Part shown: positions 1-13,579 of the stretch, in pieces
Position numbering within the stretch: the stretch's first letter is position 1
How the letters are laid out: each line of letters begins with the position of its first letter
DNA from: Phymorhynchus buccinoides
Taxonomy: Eukaryota > Mollusca > Gastropoda > Neogastropoda > Raphitomidae
Reading direction: 5' to 3'
Length of the DNA stretch: 64,000 nt
Assembly (NCBI GenBank): GCA_017654935.2
Contig: CM065687.1
Location: 14,444,144 to 14,508,143 of the forward strand
Program-made: the position numbers and the translations under genes
Notes under the pieces: generated by a model
Seen by the model: the letters and a program-made list of their open reading frames with translations, nothing else
The model's database searches: none
Told to the model about the DNA's origin: nothing

Positions 1-329
1 TACCTGGGTCACTACTTTCTTTCAACTTTCGATTCTACAGCTTTGCCTGGTGACTGAGGCAGCCATATTGTAAATGTGATGCTGCAGTGCAGTGGGATAA
101 AAAAAAAATGCTTTGCAAAAAAGCCTACGCAATAAAATCAATATGTATGTATTGCAATACAATTACAATAAAGTGTTTTAATTAATAGATAATAAAATTC
201 ATTTTATGTTTACCTGTTTTATGAAAATTCACTGCTGACTGCTCCTGGGTTAAAATTCGTCGACTAATTTTGAATGTATTCAAGATTATGTTCCACCAAA
301 TTTTACATTAGTAGCATCAGTTTGAATGG

Positions 330-1095
330 TTTATGCCTTTTGTGGACACTACTTGTCCACCTACTACTACTACTACTCTACTACTGAGTCATTTACTTTG
401 CCTCTGTCACTGGTGCAGGACCTCAGTATCTCAGAGACATTCTTCATGCCTACACCCCATTCCGTCAGCTCCGCTCTTCTGCAGATACCCGTCGCTTGCG
501 CATTCCGACAGTCAGAACCAAATCCTTTGTCAGCGAGCTTTTGCCTTGCAAGGCCCTACTCTCAGAAACAACTTACCTTTCCCATTCCCAGTCAGTCGGC
601 ACTTTCAAATCCTCCACAAAAGTGTGAGAAAATGCCTTTTGCGTGGAAAACGCTATTTTTAAAGACCTAGTACGTCACGTGTCAAAATCACGGTTTCCAC
701 ATGTTTTCCCTCTTATAGCTGGTAAGAAATCTAATTTTGACCAAGTGTTGCTCCCATGCAAATTAAAAATGAGGCATCACTTTAAAGAGCAGCCTCGATC
801 GTATACGAGGAAAGTCACGAAAACGAGGTATCACTTTAAAGAGCAGCCTCGATCGTATACGAGGTAAAAACCAAGGGACTTAATCCAGCCGGCTCTGTGG
901 GTCTTTAATGGCTTGTATTATAGTGGAGTGTGAAGGGGGAGGGGGACGTAACTGTAGTTATTGTGATTTCGTTTCGTGTTGTTCTTTATTATATGATAAG
1001 TGCGTTTTGGTTCGTTTGTTTTTTCTCATATTTTTAACTTCGTTGTGAAGCGCTTAGAGCCCCATAAGGAGAATAAGCACTATAAAAATGGTCCT
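330..1095 (+). mobile_element. Decayed 3' end of a CR1/L2-like LINE
   Basis: Between about 395 and 660, different plus-strand frames read pieces of the C-terminal tail of a non-LTR reverse transcriptase: PQYLRDILHAYTPFRQLRSS in one, then FALQGPTL with NNLPF, and finally FKSSTK. The order matches the usual tail of CR1/L2-type pol proteins, but frameshifts separate the pieces. Downstream (about 1050-1095) is a GCGCTTAGAG...ATAAGCACTATAA stretch, the kind of 3' end that precedes a simple-repeat tail in such elements; the element at 30080-32200 ends comparably. No endonuclease or catalytic RT motif remains, so this is a 5'-truncated dead copy. The assignment rests on recognised motifs, not on an alignment. 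Confidence 0.6.
771..864. repeat. Two-copy 54-bp direct repeat with small hairpins
   Basis: A 40-base block beginning GAGGcATCACTTTAAAGAGC occurs at 771-810 and 825-864 with one mismatch, giving a period of 54. Each block ends in a CCTCG...CGAGG hairpin with an 8-base loop. It lies in the presumed 3' UTR of the LINE relic. Confidence 0.8.
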
Positions 1096-1428
<333 letters not shown>

Positions 1429-1899
1429 AACTTATTGACAAGACCAGGTTTTGTCTATTAAAAGAAAGTAACACTAGCTACCTTGCTGTACCAAGCTACA
1501 TTGATCATACTACCACTCCCTTATGCCGGCGCCACACGGCGTCTAAAATCGTATGGGGATGCGACGCGATTGTGTCACGTGAGTCGTGATCCACTTGAAA
1601 TACTTCGGTTAAAAATTCTGCTATTTTCGCTCACTATAATCAAGTAGAACCAATACATTAATTCCACGCGAATCATTACTCACACCGTCAAAATCTCATC
1701 GTATTCAGATGCGACACGTATGTGGTGTTGCTGGCCCTTTAGAGACCCTGGTAGTCAGTGTCAAAGACTGGTGGCTGCAGTGCCGACGGCTCACTGAGCT
1801 CGTCACCTAGGTGTATATCTGGTTGACTGTTGGCTGATTTATCTCTGACAGATAGTCTAGAGAGCAAAAGGAGGGGTTTTATTTACATTGATTGCAAAT

Positions 1900-1903
<4 letters not shown>
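1429..1903. other. Non-coding, possible decayed MITE
   Basis: No gene seen. A GCCGGCGCCACAC-like sequence at about 1523 and a GTGGTGTTGCTGGC sequence at about 1721 are roughly complementary, and the motif GATGCGACrCG occurs near each (about 1558 and 1708). This may be a decayed inverted-repeat element of about 215 bp, but the match is weak. Confidence 0.25.
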
Positions 1904-1975
<72 letters not shown>

Positions 1976-1999
1976 GACTGTAAAGAGCTTACACGCCGT

Positions 2000-2077
<78 letters not shown>

Positions 2078-2207
2078 TGAATGCACGAGCGTGTGTGCGT
2101 GTTTGTGTGCATACTGTTTGTATTTGTGTTGTTTTTATTTGTGGATCTGTGCTTGTGCACACGCAAGAAAGCCTATGTTGTACGAGTGTGCGTCTGCGTG
2201 ATTGTCA

Positions 2208-2238
<31 letters not shown>

Positions 2239-2279
2239 TGTGTGTATGTGTGTGTGTGTGTGTGTGTGTGCGCGTGTGT

Positions 2280-2341
<62 letters not shown>

Positions 2342-2547
2342 TTTGTGTTTGTGTATGTGCACAGGCGTGTGTGTGTATGTGCGTACGTGCATGTGTAAAG
2401 CCGCATAAACGGGCTTACATGCACATACATACATATGAGCGGACACTGTTTCTATCAGTGTGCGTTTGTTTTGTTACTGAGTTCGTGTGTATGCAAGAGC
2501 ATCAGTGAGCTTACTTAAGAGAGAGGGAGAGAGTGACTTAGACGCAC

Positions 2548-2620
<73 letters not shown>

Positions 2621-2690
2621 TGCATACACACACACACACATGCACACACACATATGCACATACGCACGTACGCACGCATATAGAGAGAAT
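1904..2690. repeat. Cluster of GA, GT and AC dinucleotide microsatellites
   Basis: (GA)n at about 1904-1972, (GT)n at 2000-2077, imperfect (GT)n at 2206-2343 and (AC)n at about 2551-2650. The GT and AC tracts are mutually complementary. Every reading frame across them gives low-complexity ORFs, which I do not call as genes. Confidence 0.95.
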
Positions 2691-4906
2691 GAGAGATAAA
2701 AGATTTATTACCATTCTTGCTAGGAGCATGCCTTCGAAGTTACAGATAATAATTTATTGGACCAGTACTTGTCGCTTGAAATCAAAACTCGTTGCATCGA
2801 AATAACAACCAGATGACAAACCACATCAATGCGTCTACAATACACATGTCCTACAAAATATGATGTAGCAATATAGACGGCGATACAGCGTGACGGTACA
2901 AATGAAACCATCTCTGAAGAAGAACGCGGATTTGTGCTCCAGACGTAGGCCTGACTAGAATATGCTCAGAAGTCAAAATTGTTAGCTGTAATTATTTACT
3001 GGTTGGGTCCATCTTTCCGTGATAGTTAGAAGGTGGTGGACAGCAACACGATTTTTGGCTCACGTCGTTTTTTAAAACAAAGTCAGTCTATTGTATCGTA
3101 CATGTTCGGTTGTGTGTCTGTGTGTATGTAAAGAAACTGAAACAAACTCTCACACACTTTGTCTCTCTCTCATCCACGCGCGTTCTTAACCAGAGTTTAA
3201 CTTGGACTTTAACACACTAACACAACTTTCCGATTATCACCCCTTTATTCTTAAGCTAAACAAGAACAACTTTGGTCCCTTTGTATGAGTAAAAAAATGT
3301 TCGTCTTGGGACAGGCACTGACAGGATAATTTTTACAAACACACCGTTCCTCGTGACACCAACTAAAAAACTTATCTGTCTCCGCGAAGGACCGTCTTCT
3401 CCACCAAAGGTCACAAACTTGGTTGCACCTCCTCCCCAAACGTTCTCCACCCAAACGTTTACAGGTCCGTTGGTGCCCTTGGCACCAACACTCAACCAGC
3501 GGCTCCCTCAGAAGCGCGAGGCTGGTCTCCCTTCCTCTCTCCGGCTCCACAGGTCGAAGGTCCACCCAACAGGAAGGGGTTACAGGGGGGACTGGGCCAC
3601 ACACCCTGCAAGGGAACTGAAAAGGCTGTCAATATTCTAGCCCTACTTGAATTAGCTTCGCGGACAGAATTTTCCGTGATTAGTTTCGGTGTGAGTGTGT
3701 TTAACCATGTACTGGCCTTTACAAAACTTAGAACTTTAGACAAACACACCAGCACCGAAACTGTAACTTTCTCTCAAAAAGAGTATACAATTTTTAAGAC
3801 ACCATAATGTCTTTGCAAATGTAAATTTAAAAAAACCTACAATTTTGAAAACCCTGCAAAATTTAGAAACCCAATTTAAACTTTATGAATGAAATACAAC
3901 TTTGAAATAATAAACTTCTTTAAATCCTAGCAATTTAGAAAACAACAACCCAAAATTTACTTTACCCGGACTTCCGAAAAACCCGGTTAAAAAAAACGAC
4001 TGTTTAAAAGGGCGCAGCCTTCTAGCTCAACATCGCCAGACACAGTGCCGTGCACAACCAGACAGTGTCCTATTTGGCTGCTGGCTGTGTGAGCAGTCGA
4101 GCGAGTTACCCAATAAGTTTACGAAATTCACGTGCTACACGTGTTATAAAGAAACAGCTCTACAAAACTTGGTTTTACCAAGGGTAAAGTATATCTCCGA
4201 CAAGGAGTTACTTTTTAAATTTGCAACTTGCATTTTAGTTTTACAACATAATATATTTACCAAATTTTATACATTAATAAATTGACATATTATATCGTCC
4301 ATTTCGGAATCATGCCTTTCCTGACAGTACCCCCCCCCCAAAAAAAAAGAACGCTTGCGATCTTTAAATATAGCAAAAGGTCTGTCAGGCAAGGCATAAA
4401 AAAATAACATACCAATAAAAGGCAAATCCATAGATGTCAATTACTTAACTAAGCACGCCTAAAAAAAAAACCAATTTCCCAATATTTTCAAATATTCAGT
4501 CAACTAAATACCAATTTAGTATGACTTAATACAGCACAAAAAAGTCATCATAGTATCATTCATATAATGATACAAACGTTTTGATTTAAATTATCCATGC
4601 CAATATTCAATGTAAACATGTGAAATATTCACACAAGCCAACTAATTAACGAAGTAATTTAAGTCATGAACACAGTCATACCCAACATAGACATATATCA
4701 AAGGACATAACAAATCCAAAAACGTATGCGTCACAAGAAGTTCATCTTAACTTTTTCAATCAACTAATCCGACGTGATATGAACACGCACAACCATAATA
4801 TCAGCAATACTTTAGGTGATTCAATCATCAACTAAGTTTAGTCCACACACAAAATATCATCAAAATGTGACATTCTCTCAAAATCAGCTTTCATCTCAAG
4901 TCTTAG
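2691..4906. other. Non-coding; possibly includes the LTR side of the gypsy element
   Basis: No gene is supported. Minus-strand ORFs at 3251-3755 are short, overlap each other in different frames and resemble nothing I know. On the minus strand, directly downstream of the pol fragment, a run of 11 G (about 4328-4339 on plus) is followed by TACTGTCAGGAAAGG. That could be a polypurine tract and the start of a 3' LTR reading toward lower coordinates. An inverted match, CTGTCAGGCAAGGCAT, lies at about 4382-4397. I could not find the other LTR end. Confidence 0.3.
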
Positions 4907-5502
4907 TTAACGACTGAGAAAATCTGCGATAACATTTTCTGTGCCAGAGATTGACTTCACAACGAAGTTGTACTCTTGCAGCACCAAGGACCACCTCATG
5001 ATCCTGGAGTTCTTGAACGCCGAAGAGCACAAATACACTAAAGGTCTGTGGTCAGTCTGCAACACAAAAGATCGTCCCCACAGATATCGACCCAGTTTGG
5101 TAATCACCCAAACTATCGCCAAACACTCTCGCTCAATTGTGCTGTATCTGGTCTCTCGAGGCAACAACTTTCTCGAAACAAATGTAACAGGATGTAACAC
5201 ATCATCATGATCCTGCAACAACACACCACCCACACCAACAGAACTTGCGTCACAACGAACAACAAATGGTTTGTCCAAATCCGCAATCAGTAGTATTGGA
5301 CTACTGGACAACCGACGCTGAAGTTCGTCCAGGGCAGTCTGACACAAAGCAGACCACACAAACTTCCTCTTACTCGCTCCTGACAACAAGTCGGTGATAG
5401 GTGCAGTAAGTGTGGCAAAATCACGGATATAACGTCTGTAATATCCAACCAAACCCAACAATGCTCTAACTTGTCTTTTAGTTGAAGGAGTGGGAATGCG
5501 CA
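4907..5502 (-). mobile_element. Ty3/gypsy-type pol fragment: RT thumb and RNase H, cut by gap
   Basis: The minus-strand frame is open from the gap edge at 5502 to a TAA at 4907. It begins with the end of the reverse transcriptase (LLGLVGYYRRYIRDFA, the segment after the palm in Ty3/gypsy pol) and continues into RNase H: an FVVRCDASSVGVGGVL block with the first catalytic Asp, then ERECLAIVWV with the catalytic Glu, then TDHRPL. It ends at the usual ADFLSR junction, where pol normally continues into the integrase linker. Here a stop follows at once and no integrase is seen in the next 1.6 kb, so the copy is truncated or rearranged. The RT palm and protease would lie inside the gap. It is an invertebrate LTR retrotransposon, not a host gene. 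Confidence 0.85.
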
Positions 5503-6002
5503 NNNNNNNNNNNNNNNNNNNNNNNNNNNNNNNNNNNNNNNNNNNNNNNNNNNNNNNNNNNNNNNNNNNNNNNNNNNNNNNNNNNNNNNNNNNNNNNNNN
5601 NNNNNNNNNNNNNNNNNNNNNNNNNNNNNNNNNNNNNNNNNNNNNNNNNNNNNNNNNNNNNNNNNNNNNNNNNNNNNNNNNNNNNNNNNNNNNNNNNNNN
5701 NNNNNNNNNNNNNNNNNNNNNNNNNNNNNNNNNNNNNNNNNNNNNNNNNNNNNNNNNNNNNNNNNNNNNNNNNNNNNNNNNNNNNNNNNNNNNNNNNNNN
5801 NNNNNNNNNNNNNNNNNNNNNNNNNNNNNNNNNNNNNNNNNNNNNNNNNNNNNNNNNNNNNNNNNNNNNNNNNNNNNNNNNNNNNNNNNNNNNNNNNNNN
5901 NNNNNNNNNNNNNNNNNNNNNNNNNNNNNNNNNNNNNNNNNNNNNNNNNNNNNNNNNNNNNNNNNNNNNNNNNNNNNNNNNNNNNNNNNNNNNNNNNNNN
6001 NN
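5503..6002. other. Assembly gap, 500 N
   Basis: Exactly 500 N, a conventional gap of unknown size. It separates the gypsy fragment from the duplicated contig. Confidence 0.99.
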
Positions 6003-6420
6003 TGCTTTTGACGGTGTTTTACAACTATGTGAATTTCATCGATTTATTTAACAGTGAGTCCAAATCGCTTCGGAAAAAAAAAAAAAAACAAAAAGCATTG
6101 GAATCGGGGGGGGGGGGGATCGTATCAGTAAGCAGCCCATTGCGTCTATTTCAAAGAGAGTGAACAGTGAAAATAAGAGAAAGCATGTTATAAAGTATAC
6201 ACGAATAACTGAACATAGATCAGCAAGAACCTCTAAGGTTTAGCATTATTATGACACGGCAAAGAAATGAATAAATTCATCAGCTTCTAGCATGCATACA
6301 TTTTGTGCATGGGCCTTTGCATTGTTTAGTATGTCACGTGGACATTTGGATCTGAGAGCATTCAGATTCTGATTTCTCCGCAGGAGAGCGGAATTTTAAA
6401 GCAAGTGGTTGCATGCTATT

Positions 6421-6461
<41 letters not shown>

Positions 6462-6870
6462 TATGAATGTTTTAATTGAAGGGTAAAAAGGATCACTACA
6501 ATAGCTTCTTTGCACCTTGCCCCCCTCACTCACACTCACATCAGGCAAAGACAAATTGCATAAAAAAGATCAAGTAAAGAAATAAAACCACATAATTAGC
6601 CCATTAATAATTGAAAAAGATAAAAATGGGAATTAAAACAACTGGATAATAATAAGCAATGTGAACTGATTGTGTTTGAGTTGATTACAAAACAAGGACA
6701 ATTCTGAGACAATCATAAATTGTTTTCAGAATAATAGCACTTTTAAAGGAAAAAAGATAAGATGGGAATATGAGAGGGGAGAGAGATGGACAGAGGGGGG
6801 TGGGATAGAGAGGGGGGGAGAGAGAGACATCATACAGTGAGACATGCGATTTAAACAAAACTTAGCATAG
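6003..6870. other. Non-coding start of copy 1
   Basis: No gene seen. Holds a (GA)n tract at about 6423-6454, a G-run at about 6109-6118 and a purine-rich stretch at 6740-6830. It corresponds to 34451-35295, from which it differs mainly by small indels. Confidence 0.6.
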
Positions 6871-8105
6871 AGATGGCTTGTAATGTGTTACGACAAACTC
6901 AAAGGACAGACATGAATTTTTCATTGAAGTTTGTGTTTTTCCCTGCTGAACATCTTCGAAGCATCTGTGGTGCCCAATCCTTTGGTACCCGGGCTCATTG
7001 CTTCTCCGATGTCAGCAGGAAGTGGATGGTCATGAGGGGGTTGCGTCAAGTTGTCTGCCCCTGCCCTGTTGAATGTGCACCATGACCGTGGGCCTTCAGG
7101 ACACAAGGTGTGGTTGTGGTTGTCGTCGGTGCTCAGAAGAAGCTGGCCCACACTGCCCGCTGCATTCCCGCCAGGTCCCCCACGTTGGTTTTTATGGCGT
7201 TGCCATAATAGTTGGTGAGCTTCTTGATCCACGCATCAGTCAGCCTGCCACGTCCGCCTGTTGGCTCACTTTGGGCCTTCTTCTGCTGTACAAGATTATG
7301 CAACGCAGTCCCAATTCTCTTGGTCACATGGTTGACACCCTCTAACTTTTCTATGGGGTAGCCATCATAGGGATCTGCCGCTATCACATGATAGTACGTT
7401 TTCACGTCACCATCACCGATCATTTATGTGTATCTGAATCCATGAAGATGAAGAGAACGCTGGAAAATCTTCAAAGCTCCCTCCATCTCCATGGCATTAG
7501 ATGAACATTCAATGGTGATCTGGCACTTATCATGATGTTGGGCCACCCACTCTGCGTAGCCATCATCATCTGGTTTGGGACCCGATGCGCAAACCTGGCA
7601 GAAGTTGCTCAGTGTGATGAAGTCGATGATGAGGCCTGTCATGTTCTCGATGACGGTGACAATGCCATTGTGGGATGAATGGCCTCTTTTGCCAGCTACC
7701 GTCGATAGAAACTGATGCATTTAGTATCCCGTCGTCATTCGGAACACCAATGTTCATATTGCCGTACGTCTTGCGGATCTGGTCGGCGGCATCCTGGAGG
7801 TGCTTGTCTGCTGCCCGCTTTGCTCCCAAGTGAATCCTCTGCTTGTAAAAATACTAGGTTAGTTCACTCATGGGTGCTGGCATTCCCATCAAGGCAAACA
7901 GCCTCTTGATCTGGGAGAGGGAAATCCCAGTAGATGATGTGGCAGCGGTGACCAGACGCCTGTTGATGTCATAGCCCGTATGGACAGTGCCGGACTTCTT
8001 CGATGTCCAGTCAGCAGACAGCTTCCCGCAATCAGTGCAGCGCAGTTCCAGCAGACAGGTAGAGCCCAAACGAAGCTCCTTCCCTCCTTCACGTACAGCC
8101 AGCAG
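6870..8105 (-). pseudogene. Mutator-like transposase domain relic, copy 1
   Basis: On the minus strand, overlapping frames together read a Mutator-like transposase domain of the kind common in mollusc and arthropod genomes. In order: TDCGKLSADWTSKKSGTVHT, then ASVSIDGSWQKR and GHSSHNGIVTVIENMTG, then CSSNAMEMEGALKIFQRS, then KTYYHVIAADPYDGYPIEK, then KLTNYYGNAIKTNVGDLAGM, then CPEGPRSWC. The frame breaks after MSELT, again at QKR/GHSS, at an in-frame TAA after RYT, and after VWASFF. All four lesions are shared with copy 2. A splice-acceptor-like TTTACAG precedes the first segment, so a 5' exon is missing. Nearly identical to 35300-36555. The 3' end is more eroded here than in copy 2. Confidence 0.8.
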
Positions 8106-8159
8106 CTGTAAACAAACAAACAAAATTCAATTCCCTTTTCAGAAAGTCAGTGCAGTGAA

Positions 8160-8943
8160 TCTTACACACACAACAACAACATACAGTATAAATTTATACA
8201 GCGCTGAATCTTGATATAAATCAAAATCAAAGCGCACACACACGTTAGCATTCATAAAGCATTCCAACAAAAATGCGAATACAAAGCGAGCAACCCACGT
8301 TTGACATAAATGGTATACAGCAGAAACAGACTTAAAGCAAGAGAGAGGAGAGAAAGAGAGTGGAGCCTCAATAACGGGGGAACAGGTGGGGTGTTGAGGT
8401 TAGATTTGTAAGCAGAGAGGGTCGGTCGCTGACGGTGGGGTGGGGGTGCTTTTGTGTGCGTGTGTTGCTTGTGTGTATATATATGTTGTCGTGAATAGAT
8501 ACCTTTATTTTATGCTTGCAAATTGTGTGCCCACCACCAACAACAATGCATACTTTTATTAAGACCTATGATTATCAGTAGTAGTCGCGAGTCATAATAA
8601 GTAATTTTTTGTACCTAACCCCACCGAGGTGAATCACGAGCGGCACAGAGGTCCTCTCGGTTGGTTGCCTTCCTGGCTGCCTTAAAACCCCCCCCTAGAT
8701 AAGATTAGCTCCCCTTGGACTGCTGATTTCGGATTCTGCGACTTGAACAAGCCGGGGTGTGGTTGCTATTTAGAACTCGCAATGAGCGGCGTGGGGGCAA
8801 TGCGTTTAGGATAATTATGTATCACACTCCACTAACTGGGCAAATTGAACAGTCTTACCAGAGACCATTCTTTGTTGTTCAACTTAATCTCTTCTTCTTC
8901 TTCTTCTTCTCTTCTTCTTCTTCGTCTTCTTCTTCTCTCTCTA

Positions 8944-9006
<63 letters not shown>

Positions 9007-9019
9007 GAGTTTGAAGTTG

Positions 9020-9060
<41 letters not shown>

Positions 9061-11955
9061 CTCTTCCACTCTCTGACTCTCTCGTTCTCTCTCTCTTTCT
9101 CTCCTCTCTCGCTACTCTGTGCGTTGAGTTTGAGTCTCTCTTTCTCTCTCTCTCCTCTCTTCTTCTCTCTCTCGTCTCTCTCTCTCGTCTTTCATTCATC
9201 TTCTCTCCTCTCTTCTGTCCCACTACTTTCCTCTCTGTGTGATGAATTGATTGATTGATCTATTTGTGTTTTTATTCGTATTTTCTTCATTTTTTACTTT
9301 AGAGGACGGGATGAAAGAGTATGTTTAATTATTCTCTATCCTCATTAAACATTTCGAGTTTCGAGTTTCTTACAGTCGAAGTTGTGAAGTTAACCTTTGT
9401 ATGTCTCTGGCTTCATTGTTGATGTGTCTTTTTTTTTCTGCCGCGCACCCGGCCTCCGAACGTTGCTAAGACTATAGACTTACTAGTTGCTGAGAAATCT
9501 TATCTCGCAGCTGCTTTCTTCGCTCTCCTCTCTCTCTCTCTCCTCTCTCTATCTCTCTCTCTCGTCTCTCGTCTCTCTCTATCTCCTCTCCGCTCTCAAT
9601 GTTCATTGATCTATTAGTATTACAGTGCGTGTTTAGGACCAAGGACAGAATAGAAGAAAATGAGGCTCAGCCTAAATTCCGTATCCTTAGTAAATACAGT
9701 TTTCTTCTGAGTAATGAGACAGTCCTGACTGTTAGAGTGTTATGGCACTTTTGTAAGATGTTTCTCAACGGCTTTATATCATTGGTTGACATTGCCCGAA
9801 GTTTGGACCTACACACGTGAGAGCCACGACTAAATGCTTTTCTAAGAAATGGAAAATCACGGGAAGACCACGGCTCTCAACTAGGAGGCATCTGCCCGGA
9901 TCTTAATGCGGCAGCCTTGGGGATTATTTGCCTTTGGGGACCTTCCCCAAAACGTTGCTGTCCTGACCCGTTTTTTGCTACAGGGTTGGGGATGCACGCC
10001 TTAGCAAGGCATCTCCATTGTATTAATGATTTATCCCAGCCTCCGGACAGCAGCTGTCCCTTCTGGCTATCTGAAGACGTGTTCGAAACGCAGACTGACG
10101 TACTCCCCCTTTATTGATTTGGTGTTTAGGTTCCGTTCGTGCCACCTTTGACATTTGTGTACGTCTTGCTTGCACCGTCAGAACATTGATGAGCTGGTTG
10201 TCATGGTTGTTGAACATTGAGTATTAGGCAAGAAGAGAGAGAATGACAGAGTTGAAAAAATAATCAAAGTAGAGAATTTCCTTACATAACTCCCCTCCAC
10301 CGAAGTGCTTACGACAACCTCCAGCTAGCTGTGCATGGCAAGAGTCACGGGAATCGACGCCACATCGTTCCTCAGAACAGGACGTGTCAGATTTTTGCGC
10401 TTATTACCCTCACCCCACAGACGACAACAATCGAGGGTATTTTACATGCTTGAAAGTGTATTCATCTCTCTCTCCTCTTCTCTCTCCTCTCGTTCTCTCT
10501 CTCTCTCTCCTCTCCTCTCCTTCTCCTACTCCTCTCCTCTCTCTCTCTCTCTCTCCGTCTCTCTCTCTCTCTCTCCCCTCTCCTCTTCTCTCATCACGCA
10601 AGCGCACACACACATTTCTGTAGAACCAGACGAAAACATTTATTCATCACGAAGCAAGATACGTAACTTGATAATTTTAATAAACAGAATCGTCGACTGA
10701 AACGACGCATTCACAAAAGATATGTCTGGGAAACCTTCATGTATGAATTGCATGATAATGGCTTTGTCTGGAGATGCACTGGCCCCTGGCCTGTCCTTGG
10801 GGATTGTTGAATGCGTGATAGGTTTCCTAGTTTGGTGTGTTTTGCCAGTGGCTCTGCAGTCATTAAAAACGGACTGGTACACCCAATGTGACACTTCGCA
10901 AGGCACTTCCTTCGCGTCATAATCTAATTGGTCACTAAGTCGAAGCAGGTATATGCATTGCAGCTTGGATGTCCCGTGCATGCCTACACGACATCACATA
11001 GCCAGGCTTCAGCTGGTTTATGCCTGCTCTTGTGTTTGTATGGCCAGTCAGTGGAGAGTCGTCTCTGGTCCCATCAGCACCATCTGGGTTTCTATTTCAT
11101 CAGGTTGGTTTCACTAGGGGTCGCTAATCGCCGACTAATAAACTACTTTACAAACGTTTGACGGAAGAATATTAGCAAGCTCTTGTCTGGTTGGCAAAAA
11201 AGGTATCATTTTTAACCATACCTTAATGGGCCATCAACACAACAACAAGAAATGCATAACCCTTCAAGTTCACGTGATGTTTCACCGAGTGCTTGCTTGG
11301 GAGAGCTCAGAGCGCTCGCCAACGAAGTGGTTTCTTAGGGGCCGTTTCTGCTGATTGTGCTACGCTACGAGCGTTTCGCCCTGTGAAACGACCCCGGGTG
11401 TTTCATCAATAGCAACTGCACCAGATTTAATGTCCTTAATTTGTGCTACTATATAGTCATGTTCAGACTTGGCATGAAACGGACCATTAGAATCGTTATA
11501 ATGACATGGTTGTTTTATGACTACAAAGTACATTAAAATGATGGTTTTTCGCAATGAAATATAAACTTCAGATAGGCTTTCGATTGCGTTGTTTAATGAA
11601 GCATAAACAATGCCTATGAACGCAGTGAAAAGGGCGAATTTTCTGGATTTTAGTTTTGTTGTTTAAATGATCGATGCTCAGAAATTGAAAAAGAAGTCGT
11701 CTGCGAAACAGACGTTAACTGAGTCGAAATAGGAAATGTGACAGGCTCTGAGCCGTGAAGGAGTACAATCGCAGGAATGCCGATGTCGAATGTGCTGCAG
11801 TCGCGCATGACGGGCACACCTTATGTTCAAACTGGTATCTTTCATTGATTTTCGCTGCAAGACCCATCGACTAAACTGGCTGCAAAGCAAGGACTGAACT
11901 TCATCATCAGAAACACTCTGGGAATTCACAAGAAACTGCTGTTGTGGTCCAAATC
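8160..11955. other. Non-coding stretch of copy 1 with CT-rich tracts
   Basis: No gene supported. Contains a CTT then CT pyrimidine tract at 8885-9225, CT-rich stretches at about 9525-9595 and 10465-10590, and a dispersed repeat near 9930-9960 with the near-palindrome TGGGGACCTTCCCCA, also found at about 33037, 33894 and 38426. Corresponds to 36610-40325. Serine/leucine-rich ORFs here are microsatellite artefacts. Confidence 0.6.
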
Positions 11956-11959
11956 CCTA

Positions 11960-12405
11960 TTCCAACTAGTTTCTTTAGCACATCATGACACCATGTAGTT
12001 TGTAAGTCCAATCATATCCACTAGTTATTTATACACATCATGACACAAATGTTTTTTCAACGTCCAAATCAGATTTCAAAACTAGTTTCTTAGACACATC
12101 ATGACAATATAGTTTTTTAAATGTCTCGAAATCGTACTCACTAGTTTATTATACACATCATGACACAAAATAGTTTTCATGCCCGAAATCGTATTTCAAC
12201 TAGTTCTAGACCATCATGACAGCAATAGTTTCACGTCCAATCAGTATTTCATAGTTTCTTAGAGCACATCATGACACATAGTTTTTAATGTCCAAATCAG
12301 TATTTCAATTAGTTTTCTTAGACCATCCATGACCACTATATTTTTTATTCCAATCAGTACTCAACGTTTTATTTAACACATCATGAGACAAAATAGTTTT
12401 TAGCG
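11960..12405. repeat. Degraded 61-bp tandem repeat, copy 1
   Basis: About seven units around the phrase ACTAGTTTCTTAGACACATC. The matching array in copy 2 is regular, while these units have scattered missing or extra bases, which looks like uncorrected sequence error rather than biological decay. Confidence 0.8.
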
Positions 12406-12829
12406 CCATAGTTGGGGGGGTGTTTTCTACGTCAGGCTGCATGTTGCGTCACAGTGATAATTCTCAAATTCTTCTTCTCTGAGCGTGCCACATCAACCCC
12501 GTGCTTAGAAAAAGCAACATTTCAGTTGCGGCTTTAGGACGAGTTATAGAACGAAAAGCGATATAGCCAAACAGGTGAAGAAAACTTGATTCTTCAAACT
12601 ACAGTAGTCACAAAGAATGGTTCACGCAGTGAAACTTTTTGGTCGGTAAAGCTTATGTAGATGTTTGTCTTTGGACTGGACCGCGCTAGCTTACTAATTT
12701 GCCGGTCACGTGATCAGTCAGAGAAGGGCAACGTCATGTTCAAGAACATTCCTTTTCCGCAACCTCAGCAGAGTAAGGTGGGTCTTACATTTGTCAGATT
12801 TTAATTTCCCTTCTGCATCTGATCGTGCT

Positions 12830-13470
12830 TTGCTATGGCTCAGCTTATTTTGGGCCATTCAGTATCAGACGTTTTACCGAACACATTCATTCAGCCACAG
12901 ATACGACTCAGATCTGATTTGAATTTGCCAAGCAAGCAACTGGCAGATTTTGGCCAAGGCGGTTGACTCTACCCGGTTGATGGCCGATGGCGGCAGGTTG
13001 CTCAGCTCCATTTTGCAACAGTACCCTAAACCCAGGTCGTAGTGTTGCGCTAGGGGTAACGTTTCACACTCGATTTCCCCTGACGAATATGCACTACAGC
13101 TTTTTTTTTTAAGCCCCCCTTTGCATGTCTGTTTCATGTAGGTAGCGACGTGCACGAATTATTTTGCACACTTCCTGCACACGCTTCCCTGCCATGACAT
13201 GGTGGCCACAGATCATGACGCGACAAGCGGCCAACCGTTCTAGTACGTGGTAGCAGCAGTGCGCTTGCCCTGCTACAACAAGCCGCTGACATAGCGACTT
13301 ATGTTACAGTGTGGCCACACAACCACAAATTTTCTTTCTCCACTGAGCTCATGAAGAAGCCGGCCGGATGTTCGGGCGATGGCGCTACACCTGGTCCCGC
13401 AAGGATCAATATCATTTCTATAAATCTGTGCGGGCGCTCTCATTCAGCACTCCAATCTCTCTCACCTTCG
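12830..13470 (+). pseudogene. SGNH-hydrolase ORF, broken version in copy 1
   Basis: The sequence follows the intact ORF at 41203-41850 throughout but with many single-base indels, so no frame stays open. Segments encoding the GQGG, GGND and DGIH blocks are shifted or altered. Given the surrounding error pattern, the breaks may be assembly errors and not real mutations. Confidence 0.65.
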
Positions 13471-13579
13471 AAGGCGAGGTGCCGACCTTAATATCATCCA
13501 TTCCGGCGTTTGTGTTGTGCTGCCAATGCATTGCAGCAGTCCACACACAACACCAAAACACAACACACAGTTGGCTATT

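Noticed and set aside
1879..2729. Several 60-140-codon ORFs rich in Cys/Val, His/Thr, Arg/Glu or Ser/Leu
   Set aside because: All derive from GA, GT and AC dinucleotide repeats on both strands.
3251..3755. Overlapping minus-strand ORFs of 79-117 codons and plus-strand ORFs of 65-95 codons
   Set aside because: Mutually overlapping, no motif, next to a retroelement; no evidence of coding.
3240..4326. Full LTR of the gypsy element
   Set aside because: A G-run followed by TACTGTCAGG is suggestive, but no second LTR or far end could be found, so borders are not claimed.
5482..6051. Long open frames through 5482-6051 and 26048-26818
   Set aside because: Most of their length is the N gap; only the exon at 26642-26772 is real, on the plus strand.
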